A DNA stretch of 53,749 nt from Bacteroidales bacterium (GTDB taxonomy: Bacteria; Bacteroidota; Bacteroidia; Bacteroidales; UBA932). Under the pieces are notes generated by a model. It made no database searches, was not told the origin of the DNA, and saw only the letters and a list, made by a program, of their open reading frames with translations. The position numbers and the translations under genes were made by a program. The stretch is from positions 1 through 53,749 of the forward strand of contig WRMN01000014.1 in the NCBI GenBank assembly GCA_009777095.1. Direction: 5' to 3'. Positions 7,887 through 16,737 of the stretch are shown here, piece by piece (position 1 is the first letter of the stretch; every line of letters starts with the position of its first letter).

Positions 7887-8711
7887 TCATAGATTACTTG
7901 TTACCTGTCCGGTCTTCGGATTGTAAACCGAGCCCATGGTGCTATGCGGAATGGCATACATGGCCAACATGACAATGGCGGCTATCACAGCCCAAATGTA
8001 TCGTTTCTTCAATTTGCGGTTTATCCACAGGGCAGCAGCCCATACAAGCGCTATTAATAAGGTTTTATTGTCGGTAAGGTCTTGCCCAAAGGGCCAGCCC
8101 GACCAAAATACGCCAAAAGCCATTTTTTGCACCAAACAGCCTAATAGCAATCCGCCGCCAAGCAAGCACCACAAGGTCCATTTGGCATATCGGTAAAACG
8201 AATGTTGTTTAATGAATGCTAAGATACCGGAAAGATTGGAAAAGAGCATGGCTGCAAACATCAAGAGAATATGCGGAATTAACAACCAGGCGGGAACACT
8301 GTTTTTAAAACGAAGCGTTACAGGATTGTTAGTCAAAAATGTTGATTCCGAGGGAGAGGCCAGTATGATAAAATAGTTGATTTTTTCGGCTGCATGATGA
8401 GGCGGGAATGAAATAATAAAAGCGCCGTGTTCATCACGACGGGCGCTAAGCGTATCCCAGAGCGGCAAGTCGCTGATATAAGGCTCGAAAACACAATGCA
8501 TTTGAACGGCGGGAGGCAGGTCTTTGATGCGTAATTTCATGTCTTTATCGGTGTTTAAACTACGCGGCAAGGCTGCATTATAAGCTACGCCGTTCAGCGT
8601 AAACTGTGTTTTCAGCGAATGGGTAGGCCCGCTCATACGTTGAAACAGTACTGCAGAAAGCGTAATAATTATAGCCGCCGCCCAGCAAAGTGTTTTTTTT
8701 GTTTTTGTCAT
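7887..8711 (-). CDS. Hypothetical membrane protein
   Basis: This 274-residue protein has an N-terminal membrane helix (about 9-24), a predicted periplasmic domain of about 110 residues, then four hydrophobic helices (near 139-155, 173-192, 215-230 and 240-256) with a basic KLKKRY connector. The segment GWPFGQDLTDNKTLLIALVW, between helices two and three of the membrane part, looks like the conserved core of a Bacteroidota-specific family whose function I do not know. It lies 36 nt downstream of the M28 peptidase gene and 59 nt upstream of the carrier gene, so all three may be one transcript. I do not assign a function. Confidence 0.65.
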   Translation of the reverse strand: MTKTKKTLCWAAAIIITLSAVLFQRMSGPTHSLKTQFTLNGVAYNAALPRSLNTDKDMKLRIKDLPPAVQMHCVFEPYISDLPLWDTLSARRDEHGAFIISFPPHHAAEKINYFIILASPSESTFLTNNPVTLRFKNSVPAWLLIPHILLMFAAMLFSNLSGILAFIKQHSFYRYAKWTLWCLLGGGLLLGCLVQKMAFGVFWSGWPFGQDLTDNKTLLIALVWAAALWINRKLKKRYIWAVIAAIVMLAMYAIPHSTMGSVYNPKTGQVTSNL

Positions 8712-8747
8712 GATTTTGATTGTTTTTAAACTTTGAAATTTAAACTA

Positions 8748-9992
8748 TTACAATTGTACGCTAAAGAACAATATCTCTTCGCCGCGTTTTACTTTTACGG
8801 GAATAGCGACTCCAGCTTCTAATGTGGCGAGTTGCTGCATGTAATCATCAATGTTTTTAATTTCAACACCGTTCACTTCTATGATTACATCTCCGTTTTT
8901 CAGCCCTGCTTTATGCGCCGGCTTACCTTCGGTAATAAAATCGGCACGCATGCCGGGACCTTCATAAACAGCATTAAAATCGGGAACCAAGCCAAGGGTA
9001 ACTTTGAACCTTTCGGGAGTACGCGCCTGTTCGCTGCCGCCTGCTTCCCGAAAAGTGGGCGACTGTTCGGCCTTGGCTATTTGCAGCACAAGCGGCTTTG
9101 TAAAATGAAAAACCGCCGACATTCCTTGATAATTAATGTTCGCGATATTGTCGTCGGGGGTATGATAATCGTAATGTATGCCCGTAGTAAAATATAATAC
9201 AGGTATTTTAGCTGTATAAAAGGCTAAATGGTCCGAAGGGCCATAGCCTCCGCCTATAAATTGAAAACGCAGTTCGTTATGGTTAAGCATAGCGCTATTT
9301 AATAATTCTTCGGCTTCAACGAAAGTTTTGGCGCCGTGAATTTGCAGGAGCTTAGTGGAGTCAAGCCGTCCGACCATATCGAAGTTGAACATCATTACTA
9401 TTTTACCTGCTTCTTTCGGAGGATTTTCAACAAAATGTTTGGCGCCGATAAGGCCTTGCTCCTCAGCGCCGAACATTACCACTACAATATTGCGCCGCAA
9501 TTGTTCCTTCCTTTCGGCCAGATCCTTAGCTAAGGCTAATACCATGGCTACGCCCGAAGCATTGTCGTCGGCTCCGTAGTGTATCGCAGTAATGTCGCGT
9601 TTTCGGCTGGTCGAACTTTTACCTCCCATGCCTATGTGGTCGAAATGAGCGCCTATGACAATGCTTTCCTCAGTCGGTTCCTTTTTGGCAGGAAGCATCA
9701 TCACTACATTTCGGCTATAGATTTTTTTAGCAGATTGCTGCGATTGGCCGGAAATAGACTTTCCTATTGTATAACTAAAAGACTGCCAGCCGTTTTCTGC
9801 TAATGGTTGGTAGCCGGCGGCAGCCAGCTCCTGACGGATATAAGTGGCAGCTAAACTGTCGCCAGCCGAACCTGCCAACCTGCCCTGCAAGGAATCGGAA
9901 GCTAAGTAGGCTACATGTTGCCGAAATTCATTTTCCTGCGCCTGCAGCAGCAATATTTGCAAGAGGAAAATAATAAATAATAATCTTTTCAT
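8748..9992 (-). CDS. Secreted M28-family metallopeptidase with PDZ domain
   Basis: This 414-residue exported aminopeptidase-like enzyme has a signal peptide (residues 1-18, ending LLLQAQ). The M28 di-zinc site is complete by eye: His116 and Asp118 region in AHFDH, Asp142/143 in GADDNASG, the catalytic Glu177 and ligand Glu178 in AEEQG, Asp205 in NFDMVG, and His277 in YHTPDD. A PA-like insert is lacking. The C-terminal 90 residues (about 320-414) form a PDZ domain with the GLKNGDVIIEVNG core. It should cut N-terminal residues from peptides in the periplasm or outside the cell. It has its own promoter match upstream (10031-10062) that diverges from the flavin reductase gene. Confidence 0.92.
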   Translation of the reverse strand: MKRLLFIIFLLQILLLQAQENEFRQHVAYLASDSLQGRLAGSAGDSLAATYIRQELAAAGYQPLAENGWQSFSYTIGKSISGQSQQSAKKIYSRNVVMMLPAKKEPTEESIVIGAHFDHIGMGGKSSTSRKRDITAIHYGADDNASGVAMVLALAKDLAERKEQLRRNIVVVMFGAEEQGLIGAKHFVENPPKEAGKIVMMFNFDMVGRLDSTKLLQIHGAKTFVEAEELLNSAMLNHNELRFQFIGGGYGPSDHLAFYTAKIPVLYFTTGIHYDYHTPDDNIANINYQGMSAVFHFTKPLVLQIAKAEQSPTFREAGGSEQARTPERFKVTLGLVPDFNAVYEGPGMRADFITEGKPAHKAGLKNGDVIIEVNGVEIKNIDDYMQQLATLEAGVAIPVKVKRGEEILFFSVQL

Positions 9993-10030
9993 ACTTTATT
10001 GCTATCTTAATAATTGTACTACTGCCAATG

Positions 10031-10062
10031 CAAATATAATATTTTTTTTAGACATGGCAAAA
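10031..10062 (-). promoter_or_regulatory. Promoter of the M28 peptidase gene
   Basis: On the minus strand TTTTG (10062-10058) is followed after 19 nt by TATATTTG (10038-10031). This is the textbook Bacteroidota -33/-7 arrangement, about 40 nt before the ATG at 9992. Confidence 0.6.
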
Positions 10063-10098
10063 TCTTTATTCCATTATCTCATAATCATATTTTTTTCG

Positions 10099-10106
10099 TA
10101 TCTTTG
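10099..10106 (+). promoter_or_regulatory. -7 element that decides the flavin reductase start
   Basis: TATCTTTG at 10099-10106 predicts transcription starting near 10113. The upstream in-frame ATG at 10054 would then be outside the mRNA, which supports the ATG at 10126 as the true start. Confidence 0.6.
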
Positions 10107-10125
10107 TTTGTTTAAACCTATTTTT

Positions 10126-10716
10126 ATGTATAAATTACTGATCTCTATTACCCTTATTAGTTTTTTTGCCTGTGTCGGCAATGAAACAAAAACGAACACA
10201 ACAGCTACTATGAACGATTACAAACAAGTAAACATTACCGAATTGCATGAAAGTCCTGTTCAAATGATAGGAAAAGAATGGATGCTGATTACTGCCGGCA
10301 ATAGCACGGCATTTAACACCATGACTGCCAGTTGGGGCGGTTTAGGTGAATTATGGAACAAGCCGGTAGCTTTTATTTTTGTGCGCCCTCAACGCTACAC
10401 CTTTGACTTTTTGGAAAGGGAAGACTATTTTACACTCTCCTTTTATAACGAAAACTATCGGGAAGCCTTAACTATTTGCGGCACTAAGTCGGGGCGCGAT
10501 ACCGACAAGGTGAAAGAAGCGGGTTTAACGCCGTTATATACGCCGCTTGGTGTAGCTTTCGGCGAAGCTCGTGTAATTATTGAGTGTCGGAAAATTTATG
10601 GCGACTTTCTTCAGCCTGAAGCCTTTATTGACGGCTCTATTGCTGAAAACATATACCCTCAGTCCGATTACCACAAGATGTATGTGGGTGAAATCGTGAA
10701 TGTGTGGAAGAGGTAA
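10126..10716 (+). CDS. Flavin reductase-like (FMN-binding split barrel) lipoprotein
   Basis: This 196-residue protein belongs to the flavin reductase/FMN-binding split-barrel group. The conserved pattern runs from the IGKEWMLITAGN motif through NTMTASWGGLGELWNKPVAFIFVRPQRYT to FLEREDYFTLSFY and CGTKSGRD. Start: a longer frame opens at 10054, but the promoter at 10099 favours the ATG at 10126. That start gives a short lipoprotein signal (FFAC, Cys16). A third ATG at 10210 (MNDYKQV) would give a cytoplasmic protein of usual family length. If 10126 is right, the enzyme is anchored outside the cytoplasm, which is unusual because NAD(P)H and FMN are cytoplasmic. It stands alone and converges on the alginate operon (9-nt gap). 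Confidence 0.8.
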   Translation: MYKLLISITLISFFACVGNETKTNTTATMNDYKQVNITELHESPVQMIGKEWMLITAGNSTAFNTMTASWGGLGELWNKPVAFIFVRPQRYTFDFLEREDYFTLSFYNENYREALTICGTKSGRDTDKVKEAGLTPLYTPLGVAFGEARVIIECRKIYGDFLQPEAFIDGSIAENIYPQSDYHKMYVGEIVNVWKR

Positions 10717-10724
10717 AAAGCGGC

Positions 10725-11921
10725 TTACTCCATATCTAACCCCAACACCAAATTTGATGAGTGGGTCAGGGCTGCTTCGTAGCCGATTACACTACTTATA
10801 GCATTGGCGTATTTAGCATCGTTATATTTCAGGCTCATTATCTTTAATAAATCAATAGTTGATGAATAGTTAAAAGGACTAATTTGTTGCCATGTCCACT
10901 CGGCCTGTTTAGTAATATAAGGATAGATAAAATCTATAGCCGTTTTCAGACTTTTGTCGTTTTCCGAAGTGTAATTCCACAAATCAACGTTCAGTTGTTC
11001 GGCCATGGACGCTATGCCGAAAAATGCCTTTAAAACAAAGGTAGAATAATGGAGGCTTATCGTCCGACCCAATTCGGCGGGGAAACTGCCGTCATCGTCT
11101 TGTTGTAATTCGATGCGGCGTTTAAAACTTTCTACCACATTATTGGCCGCTTCCATATTCTTGGTAAACAACGCGAAGCTCATGCGCTGCATGTCATAGA
11201 ATACGCCATGGTTATTTTTAGCCCGCATTTCGTCCTTGCCGATTTTACTGCTTTGCATCCAATCCAAAAATGCGGTAAACCATTTTACCATGCCGTTTTG
11301 GTCGCTTTCCGTCCATGTCGGCGACGACTTGAGCAGGCCAATAGCATCAATTACTCTTACGAAATGACGGCTTTCAATAAGGCCGGCGCCGCGTCCGGTG
11401 TTTTGTCCCTTAATGGCTTGCGCATAGTTGAGGTTCGGGTTCATACAGGTTTCACTGTCTAAAAAGAAAGTCCTGATTAAGGCAGTTGCTTTAAGGGCAT
11501 ACTTTTCCTCATCGGTGAAATAGTAAGCTAAAGCTAAATCATGAACAGCGCTTACCATGTTCGTTAATGCACTTTTATCGGGGTAGTTAGCTAATTCGGG
11601 CGTACGCACCCCATCTTTACGAATGTAAGGTAATCCATCGGGCGTATCAGGGTTGGGAAACCAATAGGGGGCTATAGTTACATAGTCGTGAATATCGGTA
11701 CTGGGGTCGGGCGAGGCCTTGTCCGTTACGGTAAAAGGTTTAACGGATAGCGCCTTATTTGCGGTTCTAATCAATTTCTGAAAAGCCGGCATGATGCTTT
11801 TATCCTGCTTTGCTATTTTTGCCTTGTTGCTGGCCAATACAACCATGTCAAGGGTAAACGGCTGAGCCAATAAAAAGCCTGTGCCGAGCATAAATACGAT
11901 GCTGCAAAAGATTTTTTTCAT
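10725..11921 (-). CDS. Alginate lyase superfamily protein (PL38/PL5-like)
   Basis: This 398-residue secreted protein has a signal peptide ending FLLAQ (about residue 20). It has the alpha/alpha-toroid alginate-lyase fold of Pfam 'Alginate_lyase'. The DYVTIAPYWFPNPDTPDGLPY segment (residues 79-99) and NNHG (236-239, with His238) are the substrate-site signatures, and a LHYS motif (290-293) supplies a candidate catalytic Tyr292. By overall pattern it looks closer to the PL38 members of Bacteroidota than to Pseudomonas PL5 AlgL. Substrate may therefore be polymannuronate or glucuronan-type uronates. It is the last gene of the minus-strand alginate operon, 70 nt after the PL17 gene, and probably acts in the periplasm on imported oligomers. 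Confidence 0.82.
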   Translation of the reverse strand: MKKIFCSIVFMLGTGFLLAQPFTLDMVVLASNKAKIAKQDKSIMPAFQKLIRTANKALSVKPFTVTDKASPDPSTDIHDYVTIAPYWFPNPDTPDGLPYIRKDGVRTPELANYPDKSALTNMVSAVHDLALAYYFTDEEKYALKATALIRTFFLDSETCMNPNLNYAQAIKGQNTGRGAGLIESRHFVRVIDAIGLLKSSPTWTESDQNGMVKWFTAFLDWMQSSKIGKDEMRAKNNHGVFYDMQRMSFALFTKNMEAANNVVESFKRRIELQQDDDGSFPAELGRTISLHYSTFVLKAFFGIASMAEQLNVDLWNYTSENDKSLKTAIDFIYPYITKQAEWTWQQISPFNYSSTIDLLKIMSLKYNDAKYANAISSVIGYEAALTHSSNLVLGLDME

Positions 11922-11991
11922 AACTGTTGATTTGGTTATTTGATAAAAATTGATGAAGATTAATAAAGATTGCTAATCATTAATCATATTG

Positions 11992-14196
11992 CTAATCATT
12001 AATCATTATAAATACATGCGTTCCCGCCCAGCTAACCGTCTTTCCGTTCAGTTCTATGCTATGGTTTGCATTGGGGTCGGTGTTGTTGTTGGATATGGCG
12101 AACAGCCAGCGTTTTCCGTTACGCGCTTCAATAGTAACGGCAGTAACAGCCGCATTGTTGACCACTTCTTTCAGACGAACAATATTAGCGTAGGAACCAA
12201 GGCTGGCTTCCGTGATGGGACTGAATGAGCCGTGAGGCTCAATGACTGAGGCGAACAGGCGGCTATTCGAATTTTGCTCGCGGAAGATAATGCCATTCTC
12301 GTTACGCAGATTGAACTCCGGGTCATTGGCGCCGCTTTGCACCATGAGCAGCTGTGTTTTTTCGGGCTTGCAAATGGTTGTAATGGTGTAAAAACGGGCG
12401 GCATTTATCCATGTAAAACTTTCGTTATCATTGGCAGCTGTTCCCTGTGCGCGCAACCACAGATGTTGATAGCCCTGCGAACCTCCCGCTGCCTGCATTT
12501 CACGCTCATAGTCATACTTTATGCCGGTATGGATAAAGTCTCCCTGATAGTAGTAAGCAAGGTCGTACTGATGCGGTTTTTCGGATTGCAGGTTGAATAA
12601 ATCAAGTAAAAAAGGACGGGTAAAATAGCTGTCGTCGGGTTGCAGCAGCGCAATAGTACGCTGCATTTTTACGCCGGGGTAAGCGGTGGTATCTTTGGCG
12701 CTTACTATTTGCAGGCGCTCGTCGGAGGCATTAAAATAATAGCGCACTGCATTACATTCATCGGCTTTCTTTGTATTGCCGCCATAGTTCGATTTCTGGT
12801 CAACCGTTACGGTGTTATGAGCAATAGTTTGATTAACGAAAGTTTTGTTTTCGGGTAGATAACGTCCGCCTCGTTTTTGTTCAATATTGATGAAACGCGC
12901 CGAACCGTAGTCCGACAATATTTCCCTGCCCTGATCATAAAAACCGATAGTCAGTTTATCTAAGTGTCCGTGTTCCATTCCGAAGGTACCGTATTTCATG
13001 GTTGCAGCCATAGCGTCCGGAGTTTGGCCATAGCGCAGCATGGCAACGCCGCCTTGGTCTCCCTTGCTGCCGTCGCGCAGTTCCATTGATTTCCATTTGA
13101 AGTTTGCAGGCGCTTTCCCCTCGCCGATAGCCTTCGCTACCACTACGCCGTCGGCGCTAAGCATTACGCGCCCTTGCTGCTGTGCTGCGTATAGCAGCAA
13201 CGGGTCGGCTGCAATATCGTTATAAGCAATATTGACGGCATAAACAATTTCTCCTGACGTCCATGCTTTGTCTTTTAAGGCATCGTTAAAGGGCAGGAAT
13301 TGTCCTATAGGGTCGGTTTGTTGCAATAAAGCAGGTATTGACTTGGCTAAGGTGCTGTCTTTGTAAGCATAAATGTGCAGATCGGGTTGGTTGTTTTGTA
13401 TAGTTTTGGCCAATAAGATAGTTGGCATAATGGCATAACGAAGGTAATACGAGCCTTCGCAATAATAGCCGTCGGGAGAGAACAGCGCGTCAATATTGGA
13501 TAGAAATCCTGTTTTTTTATCTTTATTACTGCCGTATATAGCCTTTTCAACCATATCTTTGTCGTTTAACACATAGCCTGTCATGGCTACTCCGCATATC
13601 GCCCAAAGACCATGATTGTGTATTCGGTTAAAGGTTTCCGCCCTGTCTTCCATTGAAAATTTGACCGATAGACGCAGCAAATTATTTTCAATATTTTTAC
13701 GCTCGTCACTATTGAGGTAGTCATATACGCAATCGTAGGCCTGTGCTGCGTGAACCAACCATACAGCGTCGTTAAGGCTTTGCCAGAACAGTTTTCCCGG
13801 AACGCCGGAGTTTACTCCTTCGGGGTGTATGCCGAGCGTAGGGTAGAGTTTTGCATAGGCGAGCAACATTTCACGGACAAATTCGGCATAAAATTTTTCG
13901 CCAGTAATTTGCCATAGCATAGCCGCATTCAACATTACATCATAGTTCAGCTTGTGTTTTTCGTGCGTGTAACCGCCTCCGGGGTCTTTAGGAACAGGGA
14001 CTTCAATCCCCTGAGCAATGTTGGCGGCTACCTTGGCTTTGGCTTCGGCAATGCTAAGATCGAGCAAAGGGTATTTGCCCAAATTGTTTTTGATTTGCGC
14101 TGCTCCTTCTTGGGTAAATACAAGGTTAGGGTGCTTTTGTGCATAGCAGGTAAAAAGGCCGAAGATGAGGAGGATAGCGGTAATAAATCTTTTCAT
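11992..14196 (-). CDS. PL17 exo-oligoalginate lyase
   Basis: This 734-residue protein with a signal peptide (about 1-19) is an exolytic lyase that releases unsaturated uronate from alginate oligomers in the periplasm. It has an N-terminal alpha/alpha barrel and a C-terminal heparinase II/III-type beta domain. The catalytic candidates Asn194, His195 (RIHNHGLWA) and Tyr251 (EGSYYLRYA) have the same spacing as Asn201, His202 and Tyr258 of the characterised PL17 enzyme Alg17C, as I recall them. The KLNYD segment near residue 82 and the FGMEHGHLDKLTIGFY motif (residues about 409-424) also match the family. Its ATG overlaps the stop of the SDR gene (TAATG), so the two are translationally coupled. 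Confidence 0.93.
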   Translation of the reverse strand: MKRFITAILLIFGLFTCYAQKHPNLVFTQEGAAQIKNNLGKYPLLDLSIAEAKAKVAANIAQGIEVPVPKDPGGGYTHEKHKLNYDVMLNAAMLWQITGEKFYAEFVREMLLAYAKLYPTLGIHPEGVNSGVPGKLFWQSLNDAVWLVHAAQAYDCVYDYLNSDERKNIENNLLRLSVKFSMEDRAETFNRIHNHGLWAICGVAMTGYVLNDKDMVEKAIYGSNKDKKTGFLSNIDALFSPDGYYCEGSYYLRYAIMPTILLAKTIQNNQPDLHIYAYKDSTLAKSIPALLQQTDPIGQFLPFNDALKDKAWTSGEIVYAVNIAYNDIAADPLLLYAAQQQGRVMLSADGVVVAKAIGEGKAPANFKWKSMELRDGSKGDQGGVAMLRYGQTPDAMAATMKYGTFGMEHGHLDKLTIGFYDQGREILSDYGSARFINIEQKRGGRYLPENKTFVNQTIAHNTVTVDQKSNYGGNTKKADECNAVRYYFNASDERLQIVSAKDTTAYPGVKMQRTIALLQPDDSYFTRPFLLDLFNLQSEKPHQYDLAYYYQGDFIHTGIKYDYEREMQAAGGSQGYQHLWLRAQGTAANDNESFTWINAARFYTITTICKPEKTQLLMVQSGANDPEFNLRNENGIIFREQNSNSRLFASVIEPHGSFSPITEASLGSYANIVRLKEVVNNAAVTAVTIEARNGKRWLFAISNNNTDPNANHSIELNGKTVSWAGTHVFIMIND

Positions 14197-14948
14197 TAGC
14201 TAAAAAATGCGCCTCCGTTAATATCAATATTGACACCGGTAAGGTAGCCCGACTCATCGGAGGCTAAGTAGAGTACCAAATCGGCTATGTCCTTGGCTTC
14301 ACCCTCGCGGCGCAGAGGGTACATTTGTTTCATGCGCTCGCGGTTTTCGGGCGTATTGAAACGGTCGTGAAAAGAAGTGGCTATAGTTCCGGGGGCCAAT
14401 GAGTTTACACGTATGCCTTTAGGTCCTAATTCTTTAGCCATAGAACGGGTATAGGTCATTACTGCGCCTTTGGCAGTAGCGTAGAGCGATGCGCCGGGTC
14501 CGCCGCCGTCGCGGGCAGCCTGCGACGAGAAGTTAATAATGGCGCTGCCTGTCGGCATGTGTGGAACAACTTCGCGGGTACATAGCCAGCAACTCTTCAT
14601 ATTAACGTCCATCAGCAAATTATACCATGCCTCGTCCTGCTCGGTAACGGGCTTGCGGCCGCAAATACCGCCCACAACATTTACCAATATATGAATATCC
14701 TTGCCGAAGGCCTTCATACCCTCGGCAAACAAATGCTGCACATCGGCTGCTATGGTCATATCGCCTTGTACGATGATGGCTTCGCCGCCGCTGGTGTTGA
14801 TAATGTCCAATGTTTCGACCGCGTCTTCTTCATTGTCGAAATAATTAATAACCACTTTTGCGCCTTCTTGCGCTAAACGCAGCGATATTGCACGTCCCAA
14901 ATCTCTGGCGCCGCCGGTTACAACAGCTACTTTTCCTTTTAATTTCAT
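14196..14948 (-). CDS. SDR oxidoreductase, probable DEH reductase
   Basis: This 250-residue cytoplasmic short-chain dehydrogenase has a Rossmann cofactor motif TGGARDLGRA (11-20), NVVGG (90-94) in place of NNAG, and the catalytic Ser141/142, Tyr156 and Lys160 (YATAK). The family alone does not fix the substrate. Position between the PL17 lyase and a hexuronate-type transporter, with a KdgF cupin in the operon, points to reduction of 4-deoxy-L-erythro-5-hexoseulose uronate (DEH) to 2-keto-3-deoxygluconate. This is the known route in alginate-using bacteria. The AT-rich spacer upstream (14949-15008) is built from repeats of ACTTTATAAC. A sugar or polyol dehydrogenase remains possible. Confidence 0.85.
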   Translation of the reverse strand: MKLKGKVAVVTGGARDLGRAISLRLAQEGAKVVINYFDNEEDAVETLDIINTSGGEAIIVQGDMTIAADVQHLFAEGMKAFGKDIHILVNVVGGICGRKPVTEQDEAWYNLLMDVNMKSCWLCTREVVPHMPTGSAIINFSSQAARDGGGPGASLYATAKGAVMTYTRSMAKELGPKGIRVNSLAPGTIATSFHDRFNTPENRERMKQMYPLRREGEAKDIADLVLYLASDESGYLTGVNIDINGGAFFS

Positions 14949-15008
14949 ATCTCTTTACTTTTACAAACTTTATAACTTTGAACTTTATAACTTTTAAACT
15001 TTATAACT

Positions 15009-16364
15009 TTAAACTTCATGCTCTAATTTCGGGGCGCATACAAAGATGGAAATGAGCGACAGCGGCACCAACATAGCCAGCATCACAAAGAAAAGGCTCC
15101 AGTTGCCACCTTGAGTAATCACAGGAACGAGGAACATACATGAAATAGTGCCTATAACGGCAGCCAGTCCGCCCAGTCCGGCCAACGAACCTATTGATTT
15201 TCCGTAATGCAGATCGCCGGGTATGGTTTGGATATTGGTCATGGTAAATTGATAGGCTCCCAGTACAAATGCCATTAGGGTAATGATGACATAAATATTG
15301 GTAACAAACAATATGGAAATGACGGCGGCTAATATGACGCTTGCTCCGATAAGCATTGTAAATTTGCGGGAAAAATTAACGGAATAACCTGCCTTGATTA
15401 GTCGTCCCGACATCCACCCTCCGATAATACTGCCGATAGCGGCGCCGAGATAAGGCACCCATGCTGTGGCGGCTACTTGCTTGATGTCTAAATCGTGTAC
15501 CTGCATCAGGTAAATTGGCAACCAGGCTACAAACATCCACCAAATGGGGTCGAGGAATAAGCGGCCGAGGATAACCGAATAGTTTTTCTTTTTCGACAAG
15601 AGTTCGCCCCACGATTTACCTTTGTCGGTAGTGATTTTTGCCTCAGGCTGGCCGCTGAGAATGTATTCCCGTTCTTTTTCGGTAATCCATGGGTGTTCTC
15701 TGGGTCCTTTTTTGTTGACAATTAACCAGGGAATAATCCAAATCAATCCAAGGCAACCTACAGCGATGAAGGTGGTTTGCCAGCCGAATGCTAAAAACAG
15801 CATGGAAATAATTATAGGCGCTAATATGGAGCCAACAGAAGCAGCGGCGCCGAACAGACCTTGTGCTAAAGCGCGTTGTTTTTGCGGAAACCATTCGGCG
15901 TTGCTCTTGGTAGTTCCGGGCCAGGGGCCGGCCTCGCCTAAACCCAGCATGCCGCGGAAAAAGCACAATGATTTGAACCCGCGTGCAAGGGACGCTAAGG
16001 CATCGGCTGCGCCCCAGATAATCACCGACATTACAAAGCCTTTGCGGGTGCCTATTTTATCATAAATTTTTCCGGAAACCAATTGACTGATGCCGTAGCA
16101 AGCCAGAAAAACAATGTTAATAATGGCATAAATACTCTTTTGCTGGTCTTCGGCTTCTTTTTCAGACAAAGAAGCATCAACTATGCCGAGGTCGAGGGCA
16201 ATTCCGGTTGGAACCTTTGTTACCACCTGTTCGCCGTCAACTTCCATAGTAACCGTCTTTTTGGTGTACCACATGTAATTGAGGGTTCCGCGGTCAAGAT
16301 AATTGATTGTGGTAACGAGCAAAATCAAGCCCAAAACCCACCATCGTAAGCCTTTTACTTTCAT
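15009..16364 (-). CDS. MFS hexuronate-type transporter (ExuT-like)
   Basis: This 451-residue inner-membrane carrier has 12 predicted helices in the anion:cation symporter (ACS) branch of the MFS. Signatures are NYLDRGTLNY at the end of helix 1, the loop DKIGTRKGF after helix 2, and RGMLGLGEAGPWPGTTK on helix 4. ExuT family members import hexuronates. Between helices 1 and 2 there is an extra periplasmic insert of about 25-30 residues (around 32-75, containing VDGEQVV and EKEAEDQ). In this operon the likely cargo is DEH or unsaturated monouronate from alginate. The gene ends 61 nt before the SDR start and begins 6 nt after the KdgF stop. Confidence 0.88.
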   Translation of the reverse strand: MKVKGLRWWVLGLILLVTTINYLDRGTLNYMWYTKKTVTMEVDGEQVVTKVPTGIALDLGIVDASLSEKEAEDQQKSIYAIINIVFLACYGISQLVSGKIYDKIGTRKGFVMSVIIWGAADALASLARGFKSLCFFRGMLGLGEAGPWPGTTKSNAEWFPQKQRALAQGLFGAAASVGSILAPIIISMLFLAFGWQTTFIAVGCLGLIWIIPWLIVNKKGPREHPWITEKEREYILSGQPEAKITTDKGKSWGELLSKKKNYSVILGRLFLDPIWWMFVAWLPIYLMQVHDLDIKQVAATAWVPYLGAAIGSIIGGWMSGRLIKAGYSVNFSRKFTMLIGASVILAAVISILFVTNIYVIITLMAFVLGAYQFTMTNIQTIPGDLHYGKSIGSLAGLGGLAAVIGTISCMFLVPVITQGGNWSLFFVMLAMLVPLSLISIFVCAPKLEHEV

Positions 16365-16370
16365 GGTTTT

Positions 16371-16718
16371 TTATTTAGCGGTAAGAAAATCGGCGCGCAC
16401 AGGGCTGAAACAATCAATAAGCACACCGTCTTCGAGGCACACACAGCCGTGTATGGCATCGGGTTCTACGTAGTAGCCTTCGCCTGCTTTTAGCACTTGT
16501 TTTTCACCGTTAATGGTCAATTCAAAAACGCCGCTTGCCACGTAGGTAGCTTGCGAATGGTAGTGTTCGTGCATATAGCCTATGCCGCCTTTCTTAAATT
16601 CTACCTTAACTAACATCAGTTGGCCGTCGTAGGCCATAATTTGGCGACGAACGCCTTCGCCTACCGTTTCCCATTTCAATTCATTTTCCAATTGATAAAC
16701 TTTACTGCGTGTTTTCAT
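16371..16718 (-). CDS. kdgF: KdgF-like cupin, uronate ring-opening enzyme
   Basis: This 115-residue single-domain cupin is the right size for KdgF, which speeds conversion of 4,5-unsaturated monouronates from pectin or alginate to the linear ketone DEH. The metal site is visible as His50, His52, His54 and Gln56 (HEHYHSQ) with His90 (DAIHGC). The second conserved stretch is AGEGYYVEPDAIHG. There is no signal peptide, so it acts in the cytoplasm, after import and before the SDR reductase. It lies between the MFS gene (6 nt) and the PL6 gene (19 nt) in the minus-strand operon. Confidence 0.9.
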   Translation of the reverse strand: MKTRSKVYQLENELKWETVGEGVRRQIMAYDGQLMLVKVEFKKGGIGYMHEHYHSQATYVASGVFELTINGEKQVLKAGEGYYVEPDAIHGCVCLEDGVLIDCFSPVRADFLTAK

Positions 16719-16737
16719 AATATATGTGTTTTAATAA

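Noticed and set aside
15622-16065. A 147-residue open frame on the + strand opposite the MFS gene
   Set aside because: It lies wholly within a well-supported gene, has low-complexity text and no motif or start signal.
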